The position numbers and the translations under genes are program-made. From positions 1 through 21,381 of IMG/VR virus record IMGVR_UViG_3300046010_000841: a stretch of 21,381 nt of DNA. One strand, 5' to 3'. The stretch's first letter is position 1. Every line of letters starts with the position of its first letter. The DNA comes from a virus. Below, one piece after another: positions 7,658 to 14,805 of the stretch. The notes under the pieces were generated by a model, which was not told the origin of the DNA, did not search any database, and was given only the letters and a program-made list of their open reading frames with translations.

Positions 7658-8914
7658 TCAGGCCGCCGTGTCGTGGATGCGAATGGTGGTCGTGTCGCGG
7701 CCCGCCGCGCTGCCGGTGTAGCGCAGCGCCTGGAACGGCAGCGAGATCGTCTGACCATTCGCGCCGGACAGCGGCATGTCCGCGCCGCCGAGCTTGACGC
7801 GCGGGAGGTAGATGCAGATGGCATCGGCATTCGCCGCCGAGCCACTGTCCACGCGCACGATCAGCTGGAGTTCGCTCTCGTTCAAGAAGGCGTTGAACAG
7901 CGCGAAATCTTCCACGAACGCCGACACCGTGCCGGTGACATTCGCGCGGCCGAGGAAGATCTCGGGCGCGATGTTTTGGTTGATGACCGCTTGCATCTCG
8001 GCCTCGAGATCGAGCGCGATGTCGATGCCGGTGACGATGCCGAGCGGCGACGAGCCCGCATCCGGCGACAGGATAAGGCCATTGGCCGAGGCGCATGCCG
8101 AGGACGTCGTCGCGGCGGTGGGAGCGGTGAAGTAGGGCGCGGAGCCACCGGACAGCGAGACCGCGTTGCGCCCCATGAACGGGATCTCCACAGTCGAGAG
8201 GCCGGTGGCCGGAAGGCTCATCGAATAGCCAGACACGCGGCATTCCGTGAAGAGACGCGACAGATCCAAGTCCTCGCGATACTCCTCGATGCCGAACTTG
8301 CGCGCCGTGAAGCCGCTGGCCGGGACGATGGTGGTCTTGCCGGGGCGCGTCACCGTGAAGGTGGTGTCGGCCACCGCGTCGGTGGTCGGCGCAGGGCTGA
8401 CGGTGACGGTGCGATTGCTGGTGCCGCCGAAGCTACGGATCACGAAGTTGCGGTCGTTGTTCGCCGTCGCGGCGAGCGTGCCGAAGCGGATGATATCGCC
8501 GACACGCAACCCCGAGGTCACCGGATCGCCCGCCGTGAACGTGAACGTCGAGGCTGAATTGTCGCTCGTCACCGAGGTGAACTGCGTATTCGACAGTGAC
8601 AGCGACGAGACCGCCGCGTCGCGATGCGCGGCGACCAAAAGCTCGAAATAGGTGCTCGGCGAAAGCTCGCCCGAGACCGCACCCTCGACGCGCCGCAACC
8701 CGTGGCGGAAGTCAGCGATCTGCCGATCGGTACGGATCTCCTCGGACTGGTAGGAATCCTTGACCAGGTTGAGGCTGGACGAGACCCGCCGCAGCACCTG
8801 ACCGCCAGACGTGCCGGGGTCGGTCGCGGTATCCGGCTCGCTGTTGGCCGTGATCGACCCGCTGCTGTAAGCCTTGTAGACGATGCGTGACTGCACGCCC
8901 TCACTGATCGGCAT
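7658..8914 (-). CDS. Major tail tube protein
   Basis: 418 aa from ATG 8914, preceded by a GGAGA ribosome site overlapping the end of the terminator gene. The N-terminal region (MPISEGVQSRIVYKAYSSGS, then VLRRVSSSLNLVKDSYQSEE) and the following RQIADFRHGLRRVEGAVSGE are characteristic of tail tube proteins in alphaproteobacterial siphophages; the motif around residues 40-80 is the conserved tube core. An inserted beta-rich region at about residues 103-190 separates the two halves and may be surface exposed. The C-terminal half (FVEDFALFNAFLNESELQLI, and YLPRVKLGGADMPLSGANGQ) completes the fold. Its location between the tail terminator and the G/GT chaperones is the standard one. It would polymerise as hexameric rings to form the non-contractile tube. 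Confidence 0.92.
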   Translation of the reverse strand: MPISEGVQSRIVYKAYSSGSITANSEPDTATDPGTSGGQVLRRVSSSLNLVKDSYQSEEIRTDRQIADFRHGLRRVEGAVSGELSPSTYFELLVAAHRDAAVSSLSLSNTQFTSVTSDNSASTFTFTAGDPVTSGLRVGDIIRFGTLAATANNDRNFVIRSFGGTSNRTVTVSPAPTTDAVADTTFTVTRPGKTTIVPASGFTARKFGIEEYREDLDLSRLFTECRVSGYSMSLPATGLSTVEIPFMGRNAVSLSGGSAPYFTAPTAATTSSACASANGLILSPDAGSSPLGIVTGIDIALDLEAEMQAVINQNIAPEIFLGRANVTGTVSAFVEDFALFNAFLNESELQLIVRVDSGSAANADAICIYLPRVKLGGADMPLSGANGQTISLPFQALRYTGSAAGRDTTTIRIHDTAA

Positions 8915-8926
8915 GATCGGGTCTCC

Positions 8927-9361
8927 TTAGCCCTGGAAGCGATATTGAAACGGGATCGACGCGCCGCGACTATACCACGCGCCGTTCGAGCGTGTTGTGT
9001 CGGCGATGCCGACGATAGGTCCGACAAAAGTCAGATTGCCCGCGCGCCGCGCGCGGAGCGCCACGACGGCGGCGTCGAGGAGATCGAGGGTGACGTCTTC
9101 ACCGATGCCGACCTCAGAGAACACGCGGACCGCGACCGCGCCGAACCAGAGCCGCTCATTGGCGAGCGAGCCGCCGCCGAATGCGCGCATCTCCTCGCGG
9201 CTGAACTCGGTATGCAGATGCAGCCAGTGCTGCACCTCGCCCGGTGTCGGCGTGTCGGGATGCGCGTTTTCGTGCCAGATGACGCGGTAGGTCTCGCCGT
9301 GCGGCCAGCGCGCATCCCAGACGGCCTTGATCTCGGTGCGAATGGTGCTGCGGAGGCTCAT
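8927..9361 (-). CDS. Tail terminator protein (minor tail protein U-like)
   Basis: 144 aa, with ATG at 9361 overlapping the upstream stop as ATGA; a 16-residue longer in-frame start is unlikely. The protein begins MSLRSTIRTEIKAVWDARWP, followed by TYRVIW, a long alpha/beta core including LDLLDAAVVALRARRAGNLTF, and ends GAWYSRGASIPFQYRFQG. This size, layout and position directly before the tail tube gene match siphophage tail terminators, which form a hexameric ring that ends tube growth and joins the head. Notably, it is about 40% identical by eye to the last ~143 residues of the gene just upstream, so the terminator fold is present twice in tandem. Which of the two does the canonical job cannot be read from sequence; this stand-alone one is the better candidate. 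Confidence 0.82.
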   Translation of the reverse strand: MSLRSTIRTEIKAVWDARWPHGETYRVIWHENAHPDTPTPGEVQHWLHLHTEFSREEMRAFGGGSLANERLWFGAVAVRVFSEVGIGEDVTLDLLDAAVVALRARRAGNLTFVGPIVGIADTTRSNGAWYSRGASIPFQYRFQG

Positions 9362-10866
9362 GCGCGGTACTCGTAGGTCCAGGGCAGCATCGTGCCGCGA
9401 ATGAACCACGCGCCGTCCTCGGTCGCGCTATCGAAGATCTCGGTGGAGCCCTCAAGGAAGGATAGCCCCGCTTCGCGGCGCGAGCGGTAGACGCCGACCG
9501 CGTCATCGAGCAGGTCGAGCGCGGCGTCGTCGCCATAGCCGGTCTCCGCGACCACGCGGATCTCGACCGTTCCGCGCCACTCGCGGTCAGATGCCTCGCG
9601 ACCGCCGGCATAGGCGCGAATGTCCTCGCCGTCGAAGTCGATCACGACATGCACCCACGCACGCGCCTCGCCGGGCTCTGGGACGCTCTCGTTGTCGTTC
9701 TGCTGCCAGAGTACCCGGTAGGTCGTTCCATGCGGCCAGCGGGCATCCCAGGCGGTCCTGATGGCATCCCTGATCGTCCGTAGCGTGCCGGGCGGCGCGA
9801 TAAGCTGGATGCGCGGCGGGATGCCGCCGATGGCGATGGCGGCAGCGGCGACCTCGATGGCCTTGCCCGCTGCGAGCGTCGGAGACGCGGCGGTCAGTGT
9901 GATGGTGGCGACCGGGACCGCGATGGACTTGCCCGCCGCCAGCTGCGGCGCAAGCGCCGCGAGAACCTGAGCCGAGGCGAGCGGAATGGTGATGGACTTG
10001 CCCGCGCTGATCGACGGCGCTTCGCCACCGAGGAGGATGGTGGCGGTCGGCGGCGCGATACTGATGCCGGACGCCGCCTGGATCGTCGGTGGCGCGGCAG
10101 AGAGCGTGATGGTGGCCGAGGGTGCCGCGACGCTCTTTCCGCTCGCCACGGACGGCGAAATCGCGGCCAGCGTGATCGTGGCGGCGGGAACGACGACGCG
10201 CTTGCCCGCCGAGATTGCTGGAGCGTTGCCCGCGAGGCTGATCGTCGCCGCCGGAACCGCGACCCGCTTGCCCGCGCTGATCGACGGAGCGTTGCTCGCG
10301 AGCGCGATTGTAGCGGCAGGAACTGTGACGCTGTCGCCCGTCCTGATCGCCGGAACCTCGCCGCCCATGAGGATGGCAGCGACGGGAACGACGATGCGTT
10401 TGCCCGCCGAGATTGCTGGAGCGTTGCCCGCGAGGCTGATCGCGGCGACAGGAACGGCGACGCTCTTGCCCGCTGCGAGGCTCGGCGCGCTGGCCGCGAG
10501 CGAGATGGTCGCCGCCGGAACGACGATGGACGCACCCGTCGCGGCCTGGATGGTCGGCGCAAGGCCCGCGAGCGTGATCGTCGCGGCGGGAGCGTCGATG
10601 CGCTTGCCCGTGCTGACCGCCGGAGCGGTCGATGCGAGCGTGATCGTCGCGGCGGGGATAGCGACACTCTTGCCCGCCGCGAGGCTGGGTGCGTCAGCCG
10701 CGAGGCTGATCGCGGCGACAGGAACAGTGACCGTTGCGCCCGTCGTGGCCTGAATTGTCGGCGCATTGGCGACGACAGTGATAGTGGCGGTCGGCGCGGC
10801 GACAATCGCCGCGCCCGCGCCATAGAGCGAGCCGAATAGGAGAGTGAGACCCTGTAGCTGCGGCAT
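9358..10866 (-). CDS. Repeat-array protein fused to a tail-terminator-like domain
   Basis: 502 aa from ATG 10866, with a GAGAGTGAGA purine run upstream. Three parts are visible. Residues 1-23 are a short hydrophobic leader (MPQLQGLTLLFGSLYGAGAA) without a clear cleavage site. Residues 24 to ~355 are about 15 tandem units of mostly 22 aa with consensus like VPAATISLAGNAPAISAGKR; three units (1, 4, 11) are 24 aa and carry TIQAATGASI-like turns. Residues ~360-502 (TIRDAIRTAWDARWPHGTTY, LDLLDDAV, GAWFIRG) are homologous to the tail terminator encoded next. The repeats are Ala/Val/Pro/Gly-rich with alternating short beta-strand patterns and no cysteines, so an extended beta fibre or solenoid is plausible. 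I infer a neck-anchored appendage; a conventional terminator with a spacer is the alternative. Confidence 0.85.
   Translation of the reverse strand: MPQLQGLTLLFGSLYGAGAAIVAAPTATITVVANAPTIQATTGATVTVPVAAISLAADAPSLAAGKSVAIPAATITLASTAPAVSTGKRIDAPAATITLAGLAPTIQAATGASIVVPAATISLAASAPSLAAGKSVAVPVAAISLAGNAPAISAGKRIVVPVAAILMGGEVPAIRTGDSVTVPAATIALASNAPSISAGKRVAVPAATISLAGNAPAISAGKRVVVPAATITLAAISPSVASGKSVAAPSATITLSAAPPTIQAASGISIAPPTATILLGGEAPSISAGKSITIPLASAQVLAALAPQLAAGKSIAVPVATITLTAASPTLAAGKAIEVAAAAIAIGGIPPRIQLIAPPGTLRTIRDAIRTAWDARWPHGTTYRVLWQQNDNESVPEPGEARAWVHVVIDFDGEDIRAYAGGREASDREWRGTVEIRVVAETGYGDDAALDLLDDAVGVYRSRREAGLSFLEGSTEIFDSATEDGAWFIRGTMLPWTYEYRA
9802..10797 (-). repeat. Coding tandem repeat array, ~66-bp units (about 15 copies)
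   Basis: Degenerate direct repeats of 66 bp (some 69 or 72 bp) encode the 22-24 aa units. Most units contain a version of cttgcccgc-(t/c)g on the plus strand, corresponding to the AGK(S/R) turn. Homogeneity is uneven: a 43-bp exact match occurs at 10202-10244 and 10400-10442, offset by 198 bp, which is exactly three units. The array stays in frame throughout. Confidence 0.9.
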
Positions 10867-10884
10867 GTCTCACTCTCTCATACG

Positions 10885-11046
10885 CTAGACTGCTTTCAGC
10901 TTCGCGAGGGTTGCCTTGGCCTCAACGATCTCCTCGTCCACACGGACGACGCTCTCGATGTCGCCGACCGCTTCGGAGTTGCGCCTCGCCTGTTCCAGCA
11001 TAGCGAGGCGCTTCTCCACCATCGACACGATGTAATCGATGGACAT
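10885..11046 (-). CDS. Small helical protein, 53 aa, function unknown
   Basis: ATG at 11046, five bases after the upstream stop, to TAG at 10885-10887. The protein starts MSIDYIVSMVEKRLAMLEQA and ends VEAKATLAKLKAV. It is nearly all alpha-helical by composition, with heptad-like hydrophobic spacing (I, V, M, L, M, L) and many Glu/Lys, so a short coiled coil is likely. There is no signal peptide or membrane segment. It lies between two virion-type genes in the accessory block and is tightly packed with both (5-bp and 18-bp gaps), which supports it being a real gene. I do not recognise the family. An oligomerisation clamp or assembly chaperone for the neighbouring proteins is possible, but that is speculation. 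Confidence 0.65.
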   Translation of the reverse strand: MSIDYIVSMVEKRLAMLEQARRNSEAVGDIESVVRVDEEIVEAKATLAKLKAV

Positions 11047-11051
11047 CACGG

Positions 11052-11723
11052 TCAGACCGGCACTTCTTCCCAGGTCAGTCGGCCCGCAGCCGAGAAGACC
11101 GTGGAGGAGGTCGTGTTGAGGAGGGCGAAGACGCCACCCGGCGGCACGATGATCGAGCCTTCAAAGTTTTCGACCCCCTGATACGAGGGGAGGAGCGCCG
11201 TCGAGGCCAGCGTCGTGTAGGTCAGGCCAGCCGGGGAGGGAAGGGCGCTGCCCGCCGCGATGACGAGGTTGTTCGTCAGGCCGGTCAAAGCCGTCGCGCC
11301 CGCGAAGCCACGCGCCTGGGAGCCCGCAGCGATCAAAGACTTGGAGTTGTACGGGGTGAGGCCCGTGGTGATCGCGCCGTTGCCGGTCGAGACACCCCAC
11401 ACGAACACGCCCGGTCCCGCGCCCGAGGTCAGGTTGTTGGCGACCACGTTCAGCATCGCCTGGAGAAGCACGACGTTGACCGTCGAGGAAAGCGGGTTCC
11501 ACACGCCAAGAATCGGCGTCGTCGTCGCCGTCAGCGTGATCGTATTGGCCGAAAGCGCCGCCAGCGACGTGTGGCCGCTGAAGAAGGTATTTCCGCGATA
11601 GTTCTGCTCGTACTTGTCGCCATGAAGCTGGCTCATGAGAACGTCACCCTGGCGACCCTGACGGATCGGCGGGTTGACGCCATCGCCCACGTTGACGGGG
11701 CCGGTTGTGCCTTGAATAAGCAT
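11052..11723 (-). CDS. Probable virion structural protein (accessory block)
   Basis: 223 aa from ATG 11723, with a GGAGAC ribosome site. The N-terminal part (MLIQGTTGPVNVGDG, then GRQGDVLMSQLHGDKYEQNY, RGNTFFSGH) resembles a family of phage proteins that I have seen beside head, neck or fibre genes and usually annotated as hypothetical or structural. The rest is rich in Thr, Ser, Ala and Gly with beta-strand patterning (LSANTITLTATTTPILGV) and ends NTTSSTVFSAAGRLTWEEVP, suggesting a beta-sandwich. No catalytic motif or membrane segment is seen. It follows the 412-aa gene with an 11-bp gap, so the two are probably expressed together and may form one appendage. The function is not established. 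Confidence 0.72.
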   Translation of the reverse strand: MLIQGTTGPVNVGDGVNPPIRQGRQGDVLMSQLHGDKYEQNYRGNTFFSGHTSLAALSANTITLTATTTPILGVWNPLSSTVNVVLLQAMLNVVANNLTSGAGPGVFVWGVSTGNGAITTGLTPYNSKSLIAAGSQARGFAGATALTGLTNNLVIAAGSALPSPAGLTYTTLASTALLPSYQGVENFEGSIIVPPGGVFALLNTTSSTVFSAAGRLTWEEVPV

Positions 11724-11734
11724 TGAAGTCTCCG

Positions 11735-12973
11735 TTACTGGTTAAAGAGGGTTCGATCGTCTCGGAATGCCTTGTCATCGTCGGGCATCACCGAGTTGAT
11801 GCCGAGATAGTAGGGAAGGTCCGTCAGCTTTGCGTTGAGCAGTTTGAGTTCACGGACCACGTTGTTGAGAGCGTCGATCACACCGTCGTCCTTGGTGCCG
11901 CTCTCTTCAATTTGGATACGCAGACGCCCCAGTCCGTCCACCACCATGCGCTGGGCGCGTTGCTCCAGATCGGCAGCGCCGACGAGAACGGGGCCACGAT
12001 TAGATGTGGCGGGGATCAGCGTTGCGCCTGTGGTGACGTGGCCGACGACGGCGGTGTTTCCGGCGGTGTCCGTGAGGATGCGGCGAACGAGGGTGCCGTC
12101 AGAACCGGATATCTGCACCGGGCTGGTTGTGGAATGGGCGCTTCCCGGTGCTGCTGGGCCGCCTATACCAAGAACGCCATTAGCGGCAGTGACAGCACTC
12201 ACCCCAGCAATTTGTGATAAAGTAATCGCTGTGATCGGCGGCACTGTTCCAACAGTTAGCGGGTTCCTTTTCAGGTATATTTCCCAACTAACTGTTGTTG
12301 TACTTGACACACTGGCGGTAGAGATTCGCAAATACCTCGCAAGGACCGGGAACGCATACATGCCAGTGGTTGAAAGTATGTTGTTGGCGTAAATATAATT
12401 TGGCCCAGATGTAGGATTGTAGTCGATTCCGGTTGCGGTGAAGAAGTTGACGTTGTCCATGCTCCAGGCAAAGACGATGGGGGTTCCAGAAAATCCAGAA
12501 CGCTGGATGGCAATCAGGCTCTGGAACCCCGTGCAATCAATGACCGCTAGGGTGCCTGGGGTGCTTGTGGGGAACGAGCGGGCAAACGCCAAACGCACAG
12601 TTTCATTCGATGGGAGCAGAGCGCCCTGCCCGTCCACAGCGACCTTCCGCTGCTCTCCAATCGGCCCGACCCCCGCAATCGGCATGGGCGTCGCGGTATC
12701 GATGGGCAGCGGGAAGTTGGGGTGCAGCCCCACAAGCTGAAGCGGCTCGTCGTTGCCGGTGTTGATGAGCGACGTTTTGAGTTGCTCTGCTGCTTGCTCG
12801 ATGGACCCCAGGTCGTCCTGCCGCACCGGCATGGGGTTCGTGACATCCACGTCCCCGCGCGACACACCGTCGCTGCCGACCGTGATCTTGACACGCTGGT
12901 GTAGCGCGCCGTCGATATCGTCGGCGGCAGCGGTTGCGCCCGAGCCTGGGGTGATTGCGACGTTGTCGGCCAT
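11735..12973 (-). CDS. Multidomain virion-type protein with AT-rich central beta domain
   Basis: 412 aa from ATG 12973, two bases after the upstream stop. Residues 1-120 (MADNVAITPGSGATAAADDI, then GDVDVTNPMPVRQ) match a recurrent N-terminal module of phage structural proteins. Residues ~137-236 look like a beta-sandwich, with CTGFQSLIAIQRSGFSG, FAWSMDNVNFFTATGIDY and YAFPVLARYLRISTASVSS, similar in pattern to jelly-roll modules in phage fibres and carbohydrate-binding proteins. A second beta region runs to ~360 and a helical end (IDALNNVVRELKLLNAKLTD) probably oligomerises. The DNA of the central part is much less GC-rich than its surroundings (about 40-43% in the lines I counted), as if acquired separately. 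I infer a surface-exposed virion component; actual ligand binding is not shown. Confidence 0.74.
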   Translation of the reverse strand: MADNVAITPGSGATAAADDIDGALHQRVKITVGSDGVSRGDVDVTNPMPVRQDDLGSIEQAAEQLKTSLINTGNDEPLQLVGLHPNFPLPIDTATPMPIAGVGPIGEQRKVAVDGQGALLPSNETVRLAFARSFPTSTPGTLAVIDCTGFQSLIAIQRSGFSGTPIVFAWSMDNVNFFTATGIDYNPTSGPNYIYANNILSTTGMYAFPVLARYLRISTASVSSTTTVSWEIYLKRNPLTVGTVPPITAITLSQIAGVSAVTAANGVLGIGGPAAPGSAHSTTSPVQISGSDGTLVRRILTDTAGNTAVVGHVTTGATLIPATSNRGPVLVGAADLEQRAQRMVVDGLGRLRIQIEESGTKDDGVIDALNNVVRELKLLNAKLTDLPYYLGINSVMPDDDKAFRDDRTLFNQ

Positions 12974-12975
12974 TA

Positions 12976-13407
12976 TCAGGCTACCGTGAACGAGAAGATG
13001 CCGCTGGCGTCCCAGATGATCTTGAAGTCGGTGCCAGCGCCAGCGCTCTGCGAGCCGTCGAAATCGATGAACGCGAGCGGCGGATCGTTCGCGTCGGTGT
13101 CGTTGTAGAGCACGCCGAAGCTCGCCGTGATCGAGCCACCGGAAGCCGTCAGCGTGACGTCATCGGCATCGAAGCTCGCATCGTTCGTCGTCACCGTCGT
13201 TACCGCGACGTTCGCGAGCGAAGGACCGCCAGCGTTGTACCCGGTTCCCGTCGTGGCCTCGGTGCCGCCGACACCCGCGAGCGTCGTGTGCGTCGCGTTG
13301 AACGTCGCAGCGGTGTAGAGCTTCACCTTGTAGGTGTCGCCCGGCACGTTGGAGCCTTCGGCGAAGAGCTTGGCCGTGTGGTTGTAGAGGCTGATCGTGA
13401 CTGCCAT
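12976..13407 (-). CDS. Probable virion structural protein, 143 aa
   Basis: ATG at 13407 preceded by AGGAG at 8-base spacing. The N-terminus MAVTISLYNHTAKLFAEGSN is a recognisable start of a phage family usually annotated as hypothetical or structural, with the internal signature YTAATFNATHTTLAGVGGTE, then DADDVTLTASGGSITASFG, and the ending TDFKIIWDASGIFSFTVA. The protein is Thr/Ala/Asp-rich and appears all beta, with no signal peptide, membrane segment or catalytic residues that stand out. Homologues I recall occur near the head-tail junction or fibre genes, which fits the placement between the neck gene and the accessory block. It could be a decoration, collar or whisker subunit. The precise role is unknown. 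Confidence 0.75.
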   Translation of the reverse strand: MAVTISLYNHTAKLFAEGSNVPGDTYKVKLYTAATFNATHTTLAGVGGTEATTGTGYNAGGPSLANVAVTTVTTNDASFDADDVTLTASGGSITASFGVLYNDTDANDPPLAFIDFDGSQSAGAGTDFKIIWDASGIFSFTVA

Positions 13408-13418
13408 CTGAGAGGCTC

Positions 13419-14081
13419 CTAGAGCTTAGAAACACGGACGCCGGGATAGGAGATCTCCGATCCGGCCTGACGGTCGCGGCGCTTGCCTTGCGCGCGTCGT
13501 AGACGATAAGCACCCGACAGGGTGACGAAGGTATGCCGGACCAGCGCGACGTTGCCGAAGCGCGCCTTCGCGGCCTTGGCGACGCTATCCACATACCGAT
13601 AGCGGCTGTCATCCACGATGAACGGCGAGCCGGACTTGGTCTTTCCGACCTCCAGCCGCCGCGCGTATGGCTGCGTGTTCGCGACGACGAAGGACTGCGT
13701 GTCGTGGGTGATCGCCGAGACCTGAGCTTCGGCACCATCGACCAGCAGGATGAATGATCGCGCGTAGACACCTGTCGGACCGCGCACCGCGCCGCGCTCC
13801 AGCGTGTCGAGGAGCCATGCGGCTATCTCGCGGAGGTACTCGTATTCGATGACGATGGTGGACCTGTCCGTCGCCGCGTCGATAGGCGCGCCGCGCCGTC
13901 CGTCCACGATGGTCTCGGTGGTTGGCGCGATGCCCGCGCGCTGCGTCTGTTCGGCCAGCACGCGCGCCTTCTCGCGGCGCGCGGCGTCCTCGAGAAGCGC
14001 CTCGACCTGAGCCGGGAACAGGTTCTTCGACGCCACCGTGATCTCGCGCGCGAAGATGCGCGGCGAGCGGTACGCTCTCAT
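13419..14081 (-). CDS. Neck / tail-completion protein candidate (HK97 gp10-like position)
   Basis: 220 aa with ATG at 14081 overlapping the adaptor stop as ATGA. Residues 1-60 are helical and charged (ASKNLFPAQVEALLEDAARR). A second part has IVIEYEYLREIAAWLLDTLE, GVYARSFILLVDG and FVVANTQPYARRLEVGKTKS; the YARRLEVG-type segment is the feature that suggests HK97 gp10-like neck proteins, where a similar 'Y..ylE.G' motif occurs. The C-terminus is basic (LRRAQGKRRDRQAGSE). The gene follows connector and adaptor, the normal position for this family, which helps join filled head to tail. At 220 aa it is longer than typical gp10 proteins (about 130-160 aa), so the assignment is tentative. Confidence 0.65.
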   Translation of the reverse strand: MRAYRSPRIFAREITVASKNLFPAQVEALLEDAARREKARVLAEQTQRAGIAPTTETIVDGRRGAPIDAATDRSTIVIEYEYLREIAAWLLDTLERGAVRGPTGVYARSFILLVDGAEAQVSAITHDTQSFVVANTQPYARRLEVGKTKSGSPFIVDDSRYRYVDSVAKAAKARFGNVALVRHTFVTLSGAYRLRRAQGKRRDRQAGSEISYPGVRVSKL

Positions 14082-14410
14082 CCCCGGCAGACCATGTTGT
14101 AGCGTTCGACGCTCTCGCCCACGCGCACGGTCTCGACCGACTGCACGTTGAGGAGCCGCCCCTCCAGGAGCAGCTTGTCATCGCGGCGCGGCGGTGCCGG
14201 CCATTGCGCGGCGTCGATCTCGGCGTGGTGCGCGATGATTTGCCGGTCTCCCTGCTGGAGCCCTGACCCCGGCACGATCTCCTGCGCCCTGAACTGGCGC
14301 GCGAAGACGCGCAGAGTGACTTCGTGCCAGACCTGGTTCGCCCCGGTCCCGGTCAGCCGCCGCAGCTGCGCGACCTGGCCGAGCCGGTCAATCGCGCCGC
14401 GCGTGTTCAT
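14078..14410 (-). CDS. Head-tail adaptor / head closure protein
   Basis: 110 aa, ATG at 14410 in an ATGA overlap with the upstream stop. The sequence starts MNTRGAIDRLGQVAQLRRLT, then WHEVTLRVFARQFRAQEIVP, QQGDRQIIAHHAEIDAAQWP and ends VETVRVGESVERYNMVCRG. Size, the small beta-barrel pattern ('R...G..d...' followed by 'vq.v..v..ge...y.l...G') and position after the connector match the head-tail adaptor family (HK97 gp7 / SPP1 gp16-like). Such proteins form a ring under the connector that closes the head and docks the tail. The residues seen are structural rather than catalytic. Confidence comes from both layout and order. Confidence 0.8.
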   Translation of the reverse strand: MNTRGAIDRLGQVAQLRRLTGTGANQVWHEVTLRVFARQFRAQEIVPGSGLQQGDRQIIAHHAEIDAAQWPAPPRRDDKLLLEGRLLNVQSVETVRVGESVERYNMVCRG

Positions 14411-14805
14411 CGGACGTTGGCGCGGACCGAGACGACCGTCGATCCGGTATAGGTGCCAGTCGAGACCACCGTCGCGCGCAGCCGGTCGCCCAGCGTGCCG
14501 TCGAGCGCCGTGTCGGCGGCGAGACTACCGGCGGTCGCGGCGGCGATGCGCGGCGTGAGGCCGGAAACGGTCATCACCTTCTGAAGCCCCGAGGTCGTAA
14601 AATCAAAGCGCGCGATCTGCACCCAGGTCACGCCCTGATCGAGCGATGTCTCGACCACCGCATAGCAGGATGTGCCGCCCGAGCCATAGGCCAGGCGCGC
14701 AGAGAGCGTGACGGCAAGCGCGCCGCTGAGATCATCGACAACATCGCCGACTTGCGTCGCGGCTGCGCCGATGGAGAAATCGCCAAGGCTGAACGTGCCG
14801 CTCAT
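14407..14805 (-). CDS. Small beta-rich phage protein, 132 aa, unknown role
   Basis: ATG at 14805 overlaps the connector stop (ATGA), and its own stop overlaps the adaptor start the same way, so it is tightly coupled in the head-neck cassette. The protein starts MSGTFSLGDFSIGAAATQVG and contains SCYAVVETSLDQGVTWVQIA, a pattern (sample-like strand, 'S.D.G.tW..i..F') also seen in beta-sandwich modules of virion proteins, then FTTSGLQKVMTVSGLTPRI and an ending VVSTGTYTGSTVVSVRANVR. No membrane or catalytic features are seen. A gene between connector and adaptor is less standard; it may encode a head or neck decoration protein. I do not recognise a named family. Confidence 0.72.
   Translation of the reverse strand: MSGTFSLGDFSIGAAATQVGDVVDDLSGALAVTLSARLAYGSGGTSCYAVVETSLDQGVTWVQIARFDFTTSGLQKVMTVSGLTPRIAAATAGSLAADTALDGTLGDRLRATVVSTGTYTGSTVVSVRANVR

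Noticed and set aside
7236-8243. 335-aa minus-strand frame as a single gene
   Set aside because: Its upstream two thirds overlap the tail tube gene in another frame; only the part from ATG 7655 has the layout of a real protein.
9802-10797. CRISPR-like regularly spaced repeats
   Set aside because: The ~66-bp periodicity is continuous coding sequence without distinct repeat and spacer classes, in frame over its full length, and the units are degenerate.
11735-12973. Diversity-generating retroelement target in the 412-aa gene
   Set aside because: No reverse transcriptase or template repeat is visible in the window and the protein end does not show a C-type lectin-like variable region.
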